Shown in pieces: positions 1 to 8,689 of a stretch of DNA of 64,000 bases. The stretch spans positions 88,929-152,928 of the forward strand of contig LXQE01000150.1 of assembly GCA_003326195.1 (NCBI GenBank), given 5' to 3'. This DNA comes from Nostoc punctiforme NIES-2108. Its GTDB lineage: Bacteria; Cyanobacteriota; Cyanobacteriia; Cyanobacteriales; Nostocaceae. A program made the translations under genes and the position numbers. Position 1 is the stretch's first letter. The number at the start of each line of letters is the position of its first letter. Under the pieces are notes generated by a model. That model saw only the letters and a list, made by a program, of their open reading frames with translations, was not told the DNA's origin and ran no database searches.

Positions 1-855
1 TCTCTTGACATCTCTGGCAGCTACGACTCATATCCTGGTGACAACCGCGACTTTCGCTCTTTAGGCAATAATACCCTCAATGGAGGTGCAGGCGACGATC
101 GCTTGAATGCTGGCGGTTCAACAGGTGATAACTTGCTCTCTGGAGGTGATGGCAATGATTCTCTTGGCATCTCTGGTAACTCCTACTCCAGCACTGACTC
201 TCGTTCAACAGGCAATAATACCCTAGAAGGTGGTGCAGGTAACGATAGCTTGAGTGCTGGCGGTTCAAAAGGTGATAACCTACTCTTTGGAGGCGATGGC
301 AATGATTCTCTTGACATCTCTGGCGAGTATAACAATTACTACGGCTCCTTCTACGACTCTCGTTCATCTGGCAATAATACCCTAGAAGGTGGTGCAGGTA
401 GCGATCGCTTGAATGCTGGCGGTTCAACAGGTGATAACCTGCTCTCTGGGGACGATGGTAATGATACTCTTACAGCCTATGGCGCCTCTGGTAAAAATAT
501 CCTCACAGGTGGCAATGGTAATGATAGCTTAATTGGAGGAGCTGGTACTGATACCTTTGTTTTCAATAGTTACAATCAAGGTGTTGATACTATTTATGAC
601 TTCAATGCTACTAATGAACTGATTCAGGTATCGGCTGCTGGTTTTGGTGGCGGGTTGTCAACAGGTTCACTTCAGACAAGTCAGTTTACCATCGGAACGT
701 CTGCAACAACAAGCAATCAACGATTTGTCTATGACAATATTACAGGTGCGCTGTATTTTGACCTGGATGGCAGTGCAGGTATATTTACTCAGGTAAAATT
801 TGCACAACTATCTGGTAGTGTAACATTAACTGAAAAGAACTTTGTAGTAGTTTAA
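1..855 (+). CDS. RTX (hemolysin-type calcium-binding repeat) protein, C-terminal part
   Basis: The frame is open from base 1, so the gene begins upstream; 284 codons are visible. Glycine/aspartate nonapeptides of the GGxGxDxLx type (for example GGDGNDSL, GGAGNDSL, GGNGNDSL) recur twice within a longer repeat of about 45 residues that also carries NNTLEGGAG and DSRSSG blocks. The family folds these into a calcium-binding parallel beta-roll, usually in proteins exported by type I secretion. The last ~95 residues (after TDTFVFNS) form a non-repetitive C-terminal domain typical of cyanobacterial members and end in a hydrophobic VTLTEKNFVVV tail. No catalytic domain is visible here; any would lie in the missing N-terminal part. 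The DNA of the repeats is itself near-identical, so the copy number may be unstable. Confidence 0.9.
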   Translation, partial: SLDISGSYDSYPGDNRDFRSLGNNTLNGGAGDDRLNAGGSTGDNLLSGGDGNDSLGISGNSYSSTDSRSTGNNTLEGGAGNDSLSAGGSKGDNLLFGGDGNDSLDISGEYNNYYGSFYDSRSSGNNTLEGGAGSDRLNAGGSTGDNLLSGDDGNDTLTAYGASGKNILTGGNGNDSLIGGAGTDTFVFNSYNQGVDTIYDFNATNELIQVSAAGFGGGLSTGSLQTSQFTIGTSATTSNQRFVYDNITGALYFDLDGSAGIFTQVKFAQLSGSVTLTEKNFVVV

Positions 856-901
856 TCGTAATTAGCGTTCTCTGCTCGTTGAGCAATCGAATGCGATTAC
901 T

Positions 902-995
902 TTAGACATCTCCAGAAATTAAATATGCGTTATCCATAACCCTTGTAGAGATGTGGCTGTGCTATGTCTCTACATTCTATTTCGGAGATGTCTAA
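902..995. repeat. Nested inverted repeat (possible stem-loop)
   Basis: The outer arms TTAGACATCTCC (902-913) and GGAGATGTCTAA (984-995) are perfectly complementary. A second, inner pair GTAGAGA / TCTCTAC lies at about 945-951 and 967-973. It sits just downstream of the RTX stop and just upstream of the next start, so it could act as a transcript end or be a small interspersed element. There is no T-run of the intrinsic-terminator type. Confidence 0.7.
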
Positions 996-1011
996 TTTCT
1001 AGAAGGGAAAC

Positions 1012-1371
1012 ATGATTGTTTCCCAACTGTCTAATCTGCAAGAAAATCCTACTTTCCGACATTTACCTCATTATCTGGGATTCCGTAAGAAAAGCACAAA
1101 TCAGGTTGCACCAAAAATCTCGATCGCTCAACCAGTTGGTAAGGTACTTCCAAAGAAGGATCAACCTTTTTTAATATTGTGGCGGGATAATTTTGGCGGT
1201 GATGTCTCGATTAAGTTGTACGATGGGAACAAACTTATCCAAAACATTTCTTCCCGTACTGCTAGCGATGGAGTTTATGAGTGGACAGCACGTATTTCCG
1301 TAACAGAAGGCTATTTTATTCGTATTTCTAGCTGGAAAGACCGGAATATTTTCGGGCAGTTGCAATTATAG
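1012..1371 (+). CDS. Small Kre9/KNH-like (PF10342-type) domain protein
   Basis: The product has 119 residues. The ATG at 1012 has AGAAGGG about 6 bases upstream, a good ribosome site. Residues 40-119 follow the pattern of the Ser-Thr-rich/Kre9-KNH beta-sandwich: a proline-containing lead (QPVGKVLPKKD), W in ILWRDNFGGDVSIKLYDG, then DGVYEWTA and GYFIRISS. In other organisms this domain occurs in surface or secreted proteins. No signal peptide or membrane segment is visible in the first 35 residues, so its location is unclear. It lies 156 bp after the RTX gene on the same strand and could be co-transcribed, though the inverted repeat at 902-995 lies between. The family assignment is by pattern only. 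Confidence 0.65.
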   Translation: MIVSQLSNLQENPTFRHLPHYLGFRKKSTNQVAPKISIAQPVGKVLPKKDQPFLILWRDNFGGDVSIKLYDGNKLIQNISSRTASDGVYEWTARISVTEGYFIRISSWKDRNIFGQLQL

Positions 1372-1432
1372 CAGAATGGGAAAATGAAATGGATAACTAG
1401 CTAAACGCAAACCTCTCAACAAGGTTGACGGT

Positions 1433-3952
1433 GTGGCATTGATCGGAATTGTTATTGTTTCTCACAGTAAACAACTAGCTTTGGGTGTGCGGGAACTCGC
1501 CGCGCAGATGGTTCAAGGCCAAGTCCCCATTGCTGTTGCAGCAGGTATTGAAGATCCTGAAAATCCATTGGGTACAGATCCGATTCAGGTTTATGAGGCG
1601 ATCGCTTCTGTTTTTTCTGATGATGGTGTTTTGGTGTTGATGGATTTGGGTAGTGCTTTGCTGAGTGCAGAAATGGCAATCGAGTTTCTGCCAGAAGCAC
1701 AGCAGGAGAAAGTGTATTTGTGCGAAGCACCTCTAGTAGAAGGCGCGATCGCTGCTGTAGTGGCGGCGGCGGCTGGTAGAGATATTCACCAAGTTATGGC
1801 GGAAGCACGCGGCGCACTCCTCGCAAAAGCAACTCAATTGGGTGTAGTTAGTAGGCCGCCGTTGTCAGTTGTTACCCCAATAACAACCAATATAGAATCG
1901 CCAACGCCAGAAATCCGGCTGATTGTGAGCAATCGCTTAGGATTACACGCCCGCCCCGCAGCCCAGTTTGTGGCAACCGCAGCCCGGTTTCAATCGCAAA
2001 TTCTGGTGCAGAATTTAACGAGAAATACTGAGCTAGTCAGGGGTAACAGTATTAACCAAGTTACAACTTTAGGGGTGCGTCAAGGACACGAACTGCTAAT
2101 TACTGCCACAGGTTCTGATGCAGATCAGGCGCTGTCAGCATTGCAGGCATTATTTGCAAATAACTTTGGTGAAGATAATGTTGCCTTGAATTCTCCACCA
2201 GCATTTCACCATGAAGTTGCTCCAGCAACTCACGGCGAACTTTCAGGGATTGCAGCTTCTCCAGGAGTAGCGATCGCACCTGTTGTTCATTATCAACCTA
2301 CTCACATTGCGATTAAGGAATACCACGTAGACGATCCTGATGCAGAGTGGCAACGATTACAGGCAGCTATTAATATTGCCCGACAAGAAATTCAAGCGGT
2401 TTTTTCACAAGCATCTCTGCAAATTGGTGATGCTGAAGCCGCCATTTTTGATGCCCAATTACTATTTTTAGAAGATCCAGTACTCTTGGAAGTGGCTCAT
2501 CAGCGCATTTTAGAAAACCATATAAATGCTGAAGCAGCTTGGCAAGCTGTAGTCGATGAAGTAGCGACTTCCTACCGCGCACTTGAGGATTCTTATCTGC
2601 AAGAGCGGGTTGACGATGTTGTAGATGTCGGGCGAAGAGTGCTGCGATTACTCGCTGGGAATGCTGCGGCTAACTTGCATCTTGAGTCACCAGCGATTTT
2701 GGTGGCGACTGATTTAACCCCCTCAGATACGGCGGGACTAGATCCGACAAAGGTGTTGGGTATTTGTACTACTTCTGGTAGCGCCACCTCCCATAGTGCA
2801 ATTATCGCCCGAACGTTGGGTATTCCCGCAGTTTTGGGAGTAGATGCCCAGGTGTTGCAGTTGGCTGATGGTACACTGATGGCACTTGATGGTGAAAGTG
2901 GCAGAGCTTGGGTAGAACCAGAATCAGAAATCCTGGATTTACTGGCAGCAAAGCAGTCAGCTTGGCAAACGGCTCAACAGGAAGCACGAGCTAAGGCACA
3001 TCAGCCAGCGATTACTCGTGATGGTCGGCAAGTTAGCGTTTTCGCCAATATTGGTAGTATAAATGATGTGCAAGTTGCTGTGGCTAGCGGTGCAGAAGGT
3101 GTGGGACTACTCCGCACTGAGTTTCTGTATTTAGACCGAACCAGCGCCCCGACTGAAGAAGAACAATTATTAGTATATCAAGCGATCGCCCAAGTTTTAG
3201 ATAATCGTCCGCTAATTATTCGTACTCTCGATGTCGGTGGTGATAAGCCACTTCCCTATCTCAGAGTAGGGTTTCCAGAAGCTAACCCTTTCTTAGGTTG
3301 GCGGGGAATTCGTTTCTGTTTAGATCATTTAGATTTGTTCAAAACTCAGTTACGGGCAATTTTGAGAGCTAGCGTAGGACACCAAATTAAGATCATGTTG
3401 CCGATGATTGCTACTGTAACTGAAGTACGTGCAGCTAAGGTAATTTTGGGTGAAGTGCAAGCTGAACTAAATCAAGCTGGTATTTCCTTTGATGCCGCGA
3501 TGAAAGTAGGAATTATGGTGGAGGTTCCTTCAGCAGTTGCGATCGCCGATCGGTTAGCTGCTGAAGTAGACTTCTTTAGTATAGGGACTAACGATCTGAC
3601 TCAGTACGTCATGGCTAGCGATCGCACTAACCCACGCGTGGCAAATTTGGTTGATGCGCTACATCCAGCCATACTGCGAATGGTGCAGCAAACTGTCCAA
3701 GCTGCCCATGCGGCAGGGATTTCGGTAGGATTATGTGGAGAATTGGCAGCAGATACTTTAGCAACACCAATTTTATTAGGTTTAGGGCTGGATGAGTTGA
3801 GCGTGAATCCCCAAAGTATACCTGGAGTGAAACAGGCGATCACTAGGTTTTGTATAGTTGAAAGTGAAGCGATCGCGGCATTAGCACTACAACAAGACTC
3901 CGCAGAGCATGTTAGAAAACTAATCTCAAGTTCAATTACTCCCCCTGCATAA
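1433..3952 (+). CDS. dhaM: DhaM-HPr-enzyme I fusion phosphotransferase
   Basis: The 839-residue protein starts at GTG. Three phosphotransferase modules are in series. (1) A DhaM/EIIA-mannose-like domain, residues 1-130, with a His in IVSHSKQLALG (His11). (2) HPr, about 159-247, with the phospho-His in LGLHARPAAQ (His172) and a Ser46-like site in RGNSINQV. (3) Enzyme I, about 268-825, with phospho-His in SATSHSAIIAR (His454), PEP-binding GVGLLRTEF and the catalytic Cys in GLCGELAAD. In known systems such proteins pass phosphate from PEP to the ADP bound in DhaL so that DhaK can phosphorylate dihydroxyacetone. All three phosphate-carrying His residues are kept. No dhaK or dhaL lies in the window; partners must be elsewhere. 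The call is firm; the substrate is inferred from the family. Confidence 0.92.
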   Translation: MALIGIVIVSHSKQLALGVRELAAQMVQGQVPIAVAAGIEDPENPLGTDPIQVYEAIASVFSDDGVLVLMDLGSALLSAEMAIEFLPEAQQEKVYLCEAPLVEGAIAAVVAAAAGRDIHQVMAEARGALLAKATQLGVVSRPPLSVVTPITTNIESPTPEIRLIVSNRLGLHARPAAQFVATAARFQSQILVQNLTRNTELVRGNSINQVTTLGVRQGHELLITATGSDADQALSALQALFANNFGEDNVALNSPPAFHHEVAPATHGELSGIAASPGVAIAPVVHYQPTHIAIKEYHVDDPDAEWQRLQAAINIARQEIQAVFSQASLQIGDAEAAIFDAQLLFLEDPVLLEVAHQRILENHINAEAAWQAVVDEVATSYRALEDSYLQERVDDVVDVGRRVLRLLAGNAAANLHLESPAILVATDLTPSDTAGLDPTKVLGICTTSGSATSHSAIIARTLGIPAVLGVDAQVLQLADGTLMALDGESGRAWVEPESEILDLLAAKQSAWQTAQQEARAKAHQPAITRDGRQVSVFANIGSINDVQVAVASGAEGVGLLRTEFLYLDRTSAPTEEEQLLVYQAIAQVLDNRPLIIRTLDVGGDKPLPYLRVGFPEANPFLGWRGIRFCLDHLDLFKTQLRAILRASVGHQIKIMLPMIATVTEVRAAKVILGEVQAELNQAGISFDAAMKVGIMVEVPSAVAIADRLAAEVDFFSIGTNDLTQYVMASDRTNPRVANLVDALHPAILRMVQQTVQAAHAAGISVGLCGELAADTLATPILLGLGLDELSVNPQSIPGVKQAITRFCIVESEAIAALALQQDSAEHVRKLISSSITPPA

Positions 3953-3960
3953 TTAATTCG

Positions 3961-4017
3961 TTCGTAATTGATAATGACGCTGTGATAACGTCATTACGAA
4001 TTACGAATTACGAATTA
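3961..4017. repeat. Inverted repeat followed by ATTACGA heptamers
   Basis: TAATGACG (3972-3979) pairs with CGTCATTA (3989-3996). It is flanked by TTCGTAATT on the left and direct copies of ATTACGA/ATTACGAATT on the right, so the arms can extend. It lies between the convergent ends of dhaM and the next minus-strand gene and may serve both as a transcript end. Heptamers of this type are common in Nostoc intergenic DNA. Confidence 0.75.
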
Positions 4018-4018
4018 G

Positions 4019-4408
4019 TTAAAATCTTATTCCCAATTGCCCGTTAAAGCCGCGAATAGTATTGTAACCAGCACCAACAAAAACGTTATTAGTAGCACCT
4101 ACCTGAACGCCACCTGAAACTGCAAGGCCTTTATCCTCAGAATAAAGTCCAATTCCTACATAAGGTGAAATTACAGGCAAATTGATAAATTTTAAAACAT
4201 CTACTCCCGTAGCACCATCAGCGCCAGTTCCCACTTCAACCCCGAAATTCAAAGCCCTAGCTCCGACAGCATAAGTTACATCACCATCTTTTCCACCGAC
4301 TGAAACCCAAGGTTGCGGTATCAGTTGAGCCGATGCTTGACTTGGGGCAAACAAAGTTAACAAACCTATAGATGTAATTAATGTTTTAGCAATAATCGCT
4401 ATTTTCAC
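4019..4408 (-). CDS. Small secreted/outer-membrane-like protein of unknown function
   Basis: The product has 129 residues and starts at GTG, with GGAGA about 6 bases upstream. Residues 1-27 are a clear Sec signal peptide (KIAIIAK, hydrophobic core TSIGLLTLFA, cleavage after ASA). The mature part alternates polar and apolar residues and is rich in Gly and Val (YAVGARALNFGVEVG, VGATNNVFVGAGYN), and the chain ends in ...LGIRF. A terminal Phe is the usual signal for outer-membrane beta-barrel insertion, so a short barrel or barrel-associated periplasmic protein is likely. No enzyme motif is visible. It converges with dhaM, with 66 bp between the stops. Confidence 0.7.
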   Translation of the reverse strand: MKIAIIAKTLITSIGLLTLFAPSQASAQLIPQPWVSVGGKDGDVTYAVGARALNFGVEVGTGADGATGVDVLKFINLPVISPYVGIGLYSEDKGLAVSGGVQVGATNNVFVGAGYNTIRGFNGQLGIRF

Positions 4409-4718
4409 GTTGTTCTCCGATTAATTGTTTTTAGGACTGATATCAATTCTTTATGAAGACGCATAAAAATAACCCCAGTGCCGTAAAATCTCTTTTTGGT
4501 AATACCATTTGCAAAAAAACCTACAGATTCAAAGCTAGAAATCCAGATTAAATCTAACCCCTTTTAATTACGAATTACTAATTACGTAGCTTACTTCTTA
4601 CCTTTGGCAAGTATTACGAATTACAAATTGGTATTATTATCTCAACAATTTGCTCTCCAACTTCGTGGATAGCAAATACAAACAATTTGAGTATTGCGAA
4701 TTTGGAGGGGGTTGCAGA

Positions 4719-5948
4719 GTGGCTGATGAACGCATAGTCAATACACAACAGATTTATCCAAAGGATTTTTCCTGGGGATTATGGCCTGTTGTACCACTCT
4801 ACCCCTACGGTAGGCGGCAGACAATTCGTCAAGAAGTGCTTAAGGACACAATCTGGAATTTTGACCAGATTCAGGGCATTTTCTACGTTGTCGTCCCGAT
4901 TCGCATGACTATTGTAAAGCTGGAAACTGGGGGTCTTCTCGTCTATGCGCCTGTTGCACCAACCCCAGAGTGCATCAGACTTGTGAATGAGTTGGTGGCG
5001 AAATATGGCAACATTAAGTACATCATTTTGCCAACTATCTCTGGTATAGAACACAAAGTTTTTGTTGGTCCCTTTGCTAGATACTTTCCGACTGCACAGG
5101 TGTTTGTGGCTCCGCATCAGTGGAGTTTCCCGCTAAATCTTCCCCTTAGCTGGCTTGGCTTACCCCCAAAACGAACTCAAGTACTTCCAGAAGATAGTAG
5201 CAAAACACCCTTTGCTGACGAGTTTGATTATGCAATGCTAGGCCCTATCGGTCTTGGCCCTGGTAGGTTTGCGGAAGTTGCTTTTTTCCACAAGCGATCG
5301 CATACTCTTTTAGTCACAGATTCTGTACTTTCGATCCCAGAAGATCCACCTGCGATCGTTTTATTAGATTCATATCCCTTATTATTTCATGCCAAGGATT
5401 CTGCTTCTGATCTTGTTGCAGATATTCAAGTAAATCGCCGTAAGGGTTGGCAGCGCATCTGTCTGTTTGCTTTGTATTTTCAACCACAGGCATTAGATAT
5501 ACGCCGATGGAGTCAGGTGTTACAAGATTCCTTGAAAGCTCCACAACGCTCAAGGAAAGCTTATTTTGGATTATATCCCTTTAAATGGCAGTCAGATTGG
5601 CAGCGATCGTTTGATGCCCTGCGAGGTGATGGGCGTTTGTTTGTCGCACCAATTTTACAAACGTTGATTCTCAACCGTGCACCGCAGGAAACCATTGACT
5701 GGGCTGATAAAGTTGCAAGTTGGGACTTTGAGTGGATAATTCCCTGCCACTTTGATTCACCGATTAAAGCTAAACCACATCAGTTTCGCCAAGCTTTCTC
5801 TTTTTTGGAAAAGCAGCCTGCTTTCAGTGGGGGTTTGTTCAGCAGTAGCAGCTATCCTTTACCAGAGGAGGATTTTAAAACACTTAGAGAAATCGATGCA
5901 GGTTTAAATAAGTTTGGCATTGTACCAGCACCAAAGGAGAAGGTGTAA
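4719..5948 (+). CDS. DUF4336 domain protein
   Basis: I place the start at GTG 4719 because GGAGG lies 10 bases upstream; an in-frame TTG at 4650 would add 23 residues with no ribosome site. The ~409-residue product matches the cyanobacterial/plant DUF4336 pattern: FDQIQGIFYVVVPIRMT, GGLLVYAPVAPTPEC, YIILPTISGIEHKVFVGPFA and VFVAPHQWSFPLNLPL. The fold is thought to be related to metallo-beta-lactamases, and conserved His residues are present (GIEHKVF, PCHFDSP), but no reaction is known. There is no signal peptide. Its 3' end lies 39 bp from the convergent acetyltransferase gene. Confidence 0.8.
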   Translation: MADERIVNTQQIYPKDFSWGLWPVVPLYPYGRRQTIRQEVLKDTIWNFDQIQGIFYVVVPIRMTIVKLETGGLLVYAPVAPTPECIRLVNELVAKYGNIKYIILPTISGIEHKVFVGPFARYFPTAQVFVAPHQWSFPLNLPLSWLGLPPKRTQVLPEDSSKTPFADEFDYAMLGPIGLGPGRFAEVAFFHKRSHTLLVTDSVLSIPEDPPAIVLLDSYPLLFHAKDSASDLVADIQVNRRKGWQRICLFALYFQPQALDIRRWSQVLQDSLKAPQRSRKAYFGLYPFKWQSDWQRSFDALRGDGRLFVAPILQTLILNRAPQETIDWADKVASWDFEWIIPCHFDSPIKAKPHQFRQAFSFLEKQPAFSGGLFSSSSYPLPEEDFKTLREIDAGLNKFGIVPAPKEKV

Positions 5949-5986
5949 GAAACTTTTTGGTAACTGCTGTGTTAAAGAATGCAAAA

Positions 5987-6634
5987 CTAGCTGTTGTTTA
6001 GTTCCATTAATGAAACATTTTCGTGGGAATAAAGCCATTTTTCAAAATTGCTTTTACAACGCGACCATTCTTTATCTGTCATTGCAAACCAATCAGTATC
6101 TCTGTTTTTTCCACGCACAAACATGTGTTGCCGAAAACGACCTTCATAAATAAATCCCATTCTGGTCGCGGTAGTTCGACTCGCATGGTTGAGGGAATTA
6201 CACTTCCACTCAACTCGACGATAAGAATGACAATCAAAAAGATGCTGAAGTAGCAAAAACTGCGATTCTGTATTGATTTTACTTTTATGGACTGCGGGAG
6301 TAAACCAGACATGACCAATTTCAGCACGACCATGATTTGGAACAATCGCAAGTAATGCCACAATGCCAACTTGAGTATTTGCTGAGTTTTCAAAGACTGT
6401 CCAAGTCAGAGGGTCGGATTTACTAACTATGTTTTTTTCCATCCAGTCTTTCATTATAGAAGGGCGATCGAATGGGCCGTAAAATAGATAATTCCATACG
6501 GCTTCTTTTTCAGGAGTGCCGTGTGAAGCTACATACAAGGTTTCCACATCCCTTTCTGGAATCAGGGGTCTGAGTGTTACAAATTGACCGTTGAGTTGAA
6601 TAAATCCTGGTGGCTGCCAAGTTCGGTCTTGCAT
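5987..6634 (-). CDS. GNAT-family N-acetyltransferase (RimJ/RimL type)
   Basis: The 215-residue protein opens with GQFVTLRPLIPERDVETLY, typical of RimL-like acetyltransferases. The central part contains the GNAT strands (TWTVFENSANTQVGIVALL, GRAEIGHVWFTP) and the C-terminal acceptor half (RRVEWKCNSLNHASRTTATRMGFIYEGRFRQH), where the NHASRTTATRMGF segment matches the usual N..S...A...GF signature. Members acetylate protein N-termini or small amines using acetyl-CoA; the substrate cannot be read here. It is transcribed toward the DUF4336 gene. Upstream (6680-6696) a 7-bp-arm hairpin GGCGAGT/ACTCGCC separates it from the GTPase gene. Confidence 0.85.
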   Translation of the reverse strand: MQDRTWQPPGFIQLNGQFVTLRPLIPERDVETLYVASHGTPEKEAVWNYLFYGPFDRPSIMKDWMEKNIVSKSDPLTWTVFENSANTQVGIVALLAIVPNHGRAEIGHVWFTPAVHKSKINTESQFLLLQHLFDCHSYRRVEWKCNSLNHASRTTATRMGFIYEGRFRQHMFVRGKNRDTDWFAMTDKEWSRCKSNFEKWLYSHENVSLMELNNS

Positions 6635-6808
6635 GATTTTATTGCTTCCCTACAGACAGATAATCTCACATCAAAGGCAGGCGAGTGTTACTCGCCTTCT
6701 CCTCATATACAATTATCATTTTCATGAAAAATATTTTGAGTATTTTAACTGATTGGCAACAGGTGCTTTATCTTAACCTTTCTCATTTGTGAAAGTGATT
6801 CTTGAGTA

Positions 6809-8149
6809 TTAACGTTTGATTCCCTTAAACCGTTCTTGCGCCGCCTGAAATGCTTCTTGCATTACCAATTGAATTTTTTGGGGATCGGGTTTCTTACCTC
6901 CCATTAAATCACCAAAATAAACACAGGCTGCTTCGCCTAGTGCCCAGGTATAGGCAGCTGCCCAAGAGGCTGCGATCGCACTACCAAAACCTGGTATAAA
7001 TTTAATTAACTCTCGGGCAATGGCCTGTGCTAAAAAACCACCTGCGATCGCACTCACAACACCTCCCGCCTGAGATGGAGTAATTGTTTGCCCATATAAT
7101 TTACCCAACAAACCCACCATTGATACTTGCAAGGCAGTCAGTACGGGCATTGTGGCAAATGGTAGAGGTACAGCAGCCAGAGTTGCAGACATAATCGCAA
7201 ATGGCAAAATATAACGACGTGCAGCATCTCGGTAAAGATTGCCAATTTGCTTCCCAACTTCTTCTCGATCTAATAGCTGATAAATCGCCTGGGCTTCTGC
7301 TTGTGGGAGTAGTTCTGCTAAGGAATCTCGCAGTGCTTCTAAGCCATAAAATATCGGCGTGTAGCCATCTTCTTCTAAGGTAAAGTCAATGAGTACAGAG
7401 CGATCTGTTATTTTTGCAAAGGCTTGTTGCATTGCCGCAAATGCGCGGTTGACTTCCTGATAATCTGGCGGATAAGTGGGATGATCGACGATATCACTAG
7501 GATAAACCTCGTGCAAGCATGTGACTACCAAAAGACAGGGAATGTCTGGATACTTTTGGCGTAGTTGTTGAGCAATTTGTCGTAGGGTGTCAGTTGCAAA
7601 ATCATTGATTTTAACGGTCAAAAGCAAGATTCTGGCGGAACGAGTTTCCTGTTGTAAATCGCCAACTAACTCTTGAATAATTGTTTGAGTATCTTGTTTG
7701 ACATCACCCAGCCCCACTGTATCAGTAAAAATCAGTAATGGCAGGTCATTGGAAGGATAGGCATAGCGCTGGGTGTGTTGTGTGTGTGGGCGAAATCCCT
7801 GGCCGACAATTTCAGCAGCAACTCCCGTCAATCCTCTGACAATAGAACTTTTTCCGGCTTGGGGTTTACCAATTAAAAGGGCTTCTGTTGTTGGCAGTTC
7901 GGCTCGGATTTTCTCTAAAATCTCTGCAACCTGAGTCTCGCTTACACTAAACCATTCCACAACTGTCTGTGCCACTTGTTCTACGGGTAAGAGTTGCGTT
8001 AGACGTGTTGTTGCTTTGTTCCAAACACCACCAATCTGATTTGTCCAGGAATTATCAACCGACTTGGTAATCGTTTTGTCGCTCGGTTCACTCAATTGCT
8101 GAGAATCAGTTGACGGTAAGTCGGCATCACGTTGCTCAGTCATTTTCAT
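6809..8149 (-). CDS. GTPase with C-terminal DUF697 membrane domain
   Basis: I start at ATG 8149 (MKMTEQ); longer in-frame reading runs into a tandem-repeat array and is unlikely to be coding. The ~446-residue product has a polar N-terminal ~70 residues, then an Era/YcjX-like GTPase: P-loop GKPQAGKSS at about residues 94-102 and G3 DTVGLG near 143. The G4 position is atypical, VVTCLHE in place of N/TKxD. Residues ~310-430 are Ala/Gly-rich and hydrophobic (LPFAIMSATLAAVPLPFA, GGVVSAIAGGFLAQAIA, GSAIAASWAAAYTWALGEA), the DUF697 pattern, and suggest membrane association. The biological role is unknown. Its promoter region is the repeat-rich stretch 8150-8690. Confidence 0.8.
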   Translation of the reverse strand: MKMTEQRDADLPSTDSQQLSEPSDKTITKSVDNSWTNQIGGVWNKATTRLTQLLPVEQVAQTVVEWFSVSETQVAEILEKIRAELPTTEALLIGKPQAGKSSIVRGLTGVAAEIVGQGFRPHTQHTQRYAYPSNDLPLLIFTDTVGLGDVKQDTQTIIQELVGDLQQETRSARILLLTVKINDFATDTLRQIAQQLRQKYPDIPCLLVVTCLHEVYPSDIVDHPTYPPDYQEVNRAFAAMQQAFAKITDRSVLIDFTLEEDGYTPIFYGLEALRDSLAELLPQAEAQAIYQLLDREEVGKQIGNLYRDAARRYILPFAIMSATLAAVPLPFATMPVLTALQVSMVGLLGKLYGQTITPSQAGGVVSAIAGGFLAQAIARELIKFIPGFGSAIAASWAAAYTWALGEAACVYFGDLMGGKKPDPQKIQLVMQEAFQAAQERFKGIKR

Positions 8150-8247
8150 CCAAACGTAGGAGACCCTTTTAGTCATCTTATAGCGATTTTCAAAGGGATA
8201 ACTAGTACCTTTAGTAGTGTTCCGGGGCGATCGCGTTTTGGGGACTG

Positions 8248-8479
8248 ACAATGCGATTGCATCGGCTAACAATGCGATTGTTTCGCCTGACAATGCGATT
8301 GTTTATGGCTAACAATGCGATTGTGTCGGCTAACAATGCCATTGCATTGGCTAACAATGCGATTGTTTTGGCCAACAATGCCATTGCATTGGCTAACAAT
8401 GCGATTGTGTCGGCTAACAATGCCATTGCATCGGCTGACAATGCGATTGTGTCGGCTAACAATGCCATTGCATCGGCTT
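8248..8479. repeat. Tandem array of ~11 units of 21 bp
   Basis: The unit is ACAATGCGATTGTGTCGGCTA with variants. From the fourth unit on, most units alternate between a GCGATTG form followed by TGTC/TTTT and a GCCATTG form followed by CATC/CATT. The third unit is 22 bp long. Since 21 is a multiple of three and the unit lacks stops in several frames, artificial open frames cross it on both strands. It sits upstream of the GTPase gene and downstream of the antitoxin gene. Confidence 0.92.
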
Positions 8480-8541
8480 TTATTGTTAACGAATGTCTTC
8501 ATCAACAACAGTCCAGCGAGTCGGTGAGTATCCTTAAATCA

Positions 8542-8561
8542 AGACGCGATAAATCGCGTCT
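8542..8561. repeat. Short palindrome AGACGCGAT..ATCGCGTCT
   Basis: Two perfect 9-base arms are separated by AA. The same core opens the longer inverted repeat at 52534-52598, so this is one family of interspersed element. Confidence 0.85.
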
Positions 8562-8618
8562 CTACAATCTCGGTTTTGGGTTTATCTGAACTGTATTGTC
8601 GCAAAATTTGCGCTCATC

Positions 8619-8658
8619 CCCCAACCCCTTCTCCCAATATTGGGAGAAGGGGTTGGGG
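8619..8658. repeat. 40-bp perfect palindrome
   Basis: The left arm CCCCAACCCCTTCTCCCAAT is followed without spacer by its exact reverse complement, centred on AATATT. It lies 31 bp past the antitoxin stop. It would form a very stable hairpin or cruciform on either strand and could end transcription of the antitoxin gene. Confidence 0.95.
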
Positions 8659-8689
8659 TGAAAGCTCATTGATTCATGCAAAAAGTCTA

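Noticed and set aside
8248..8479. CRISPR array
   Set aside because: Units are contiguous with no unique spacers; the same holds for 59597-59760, and no cas genes are present.
8211..8589. Overlapping open frames on both strands with NNAIALA / ALLADTI peptide repeats
   Set aside because: They exist only because the 21-bp repeat is a multiple of three without stops; several frames are open at once and no ribosome site or family supports any of them.
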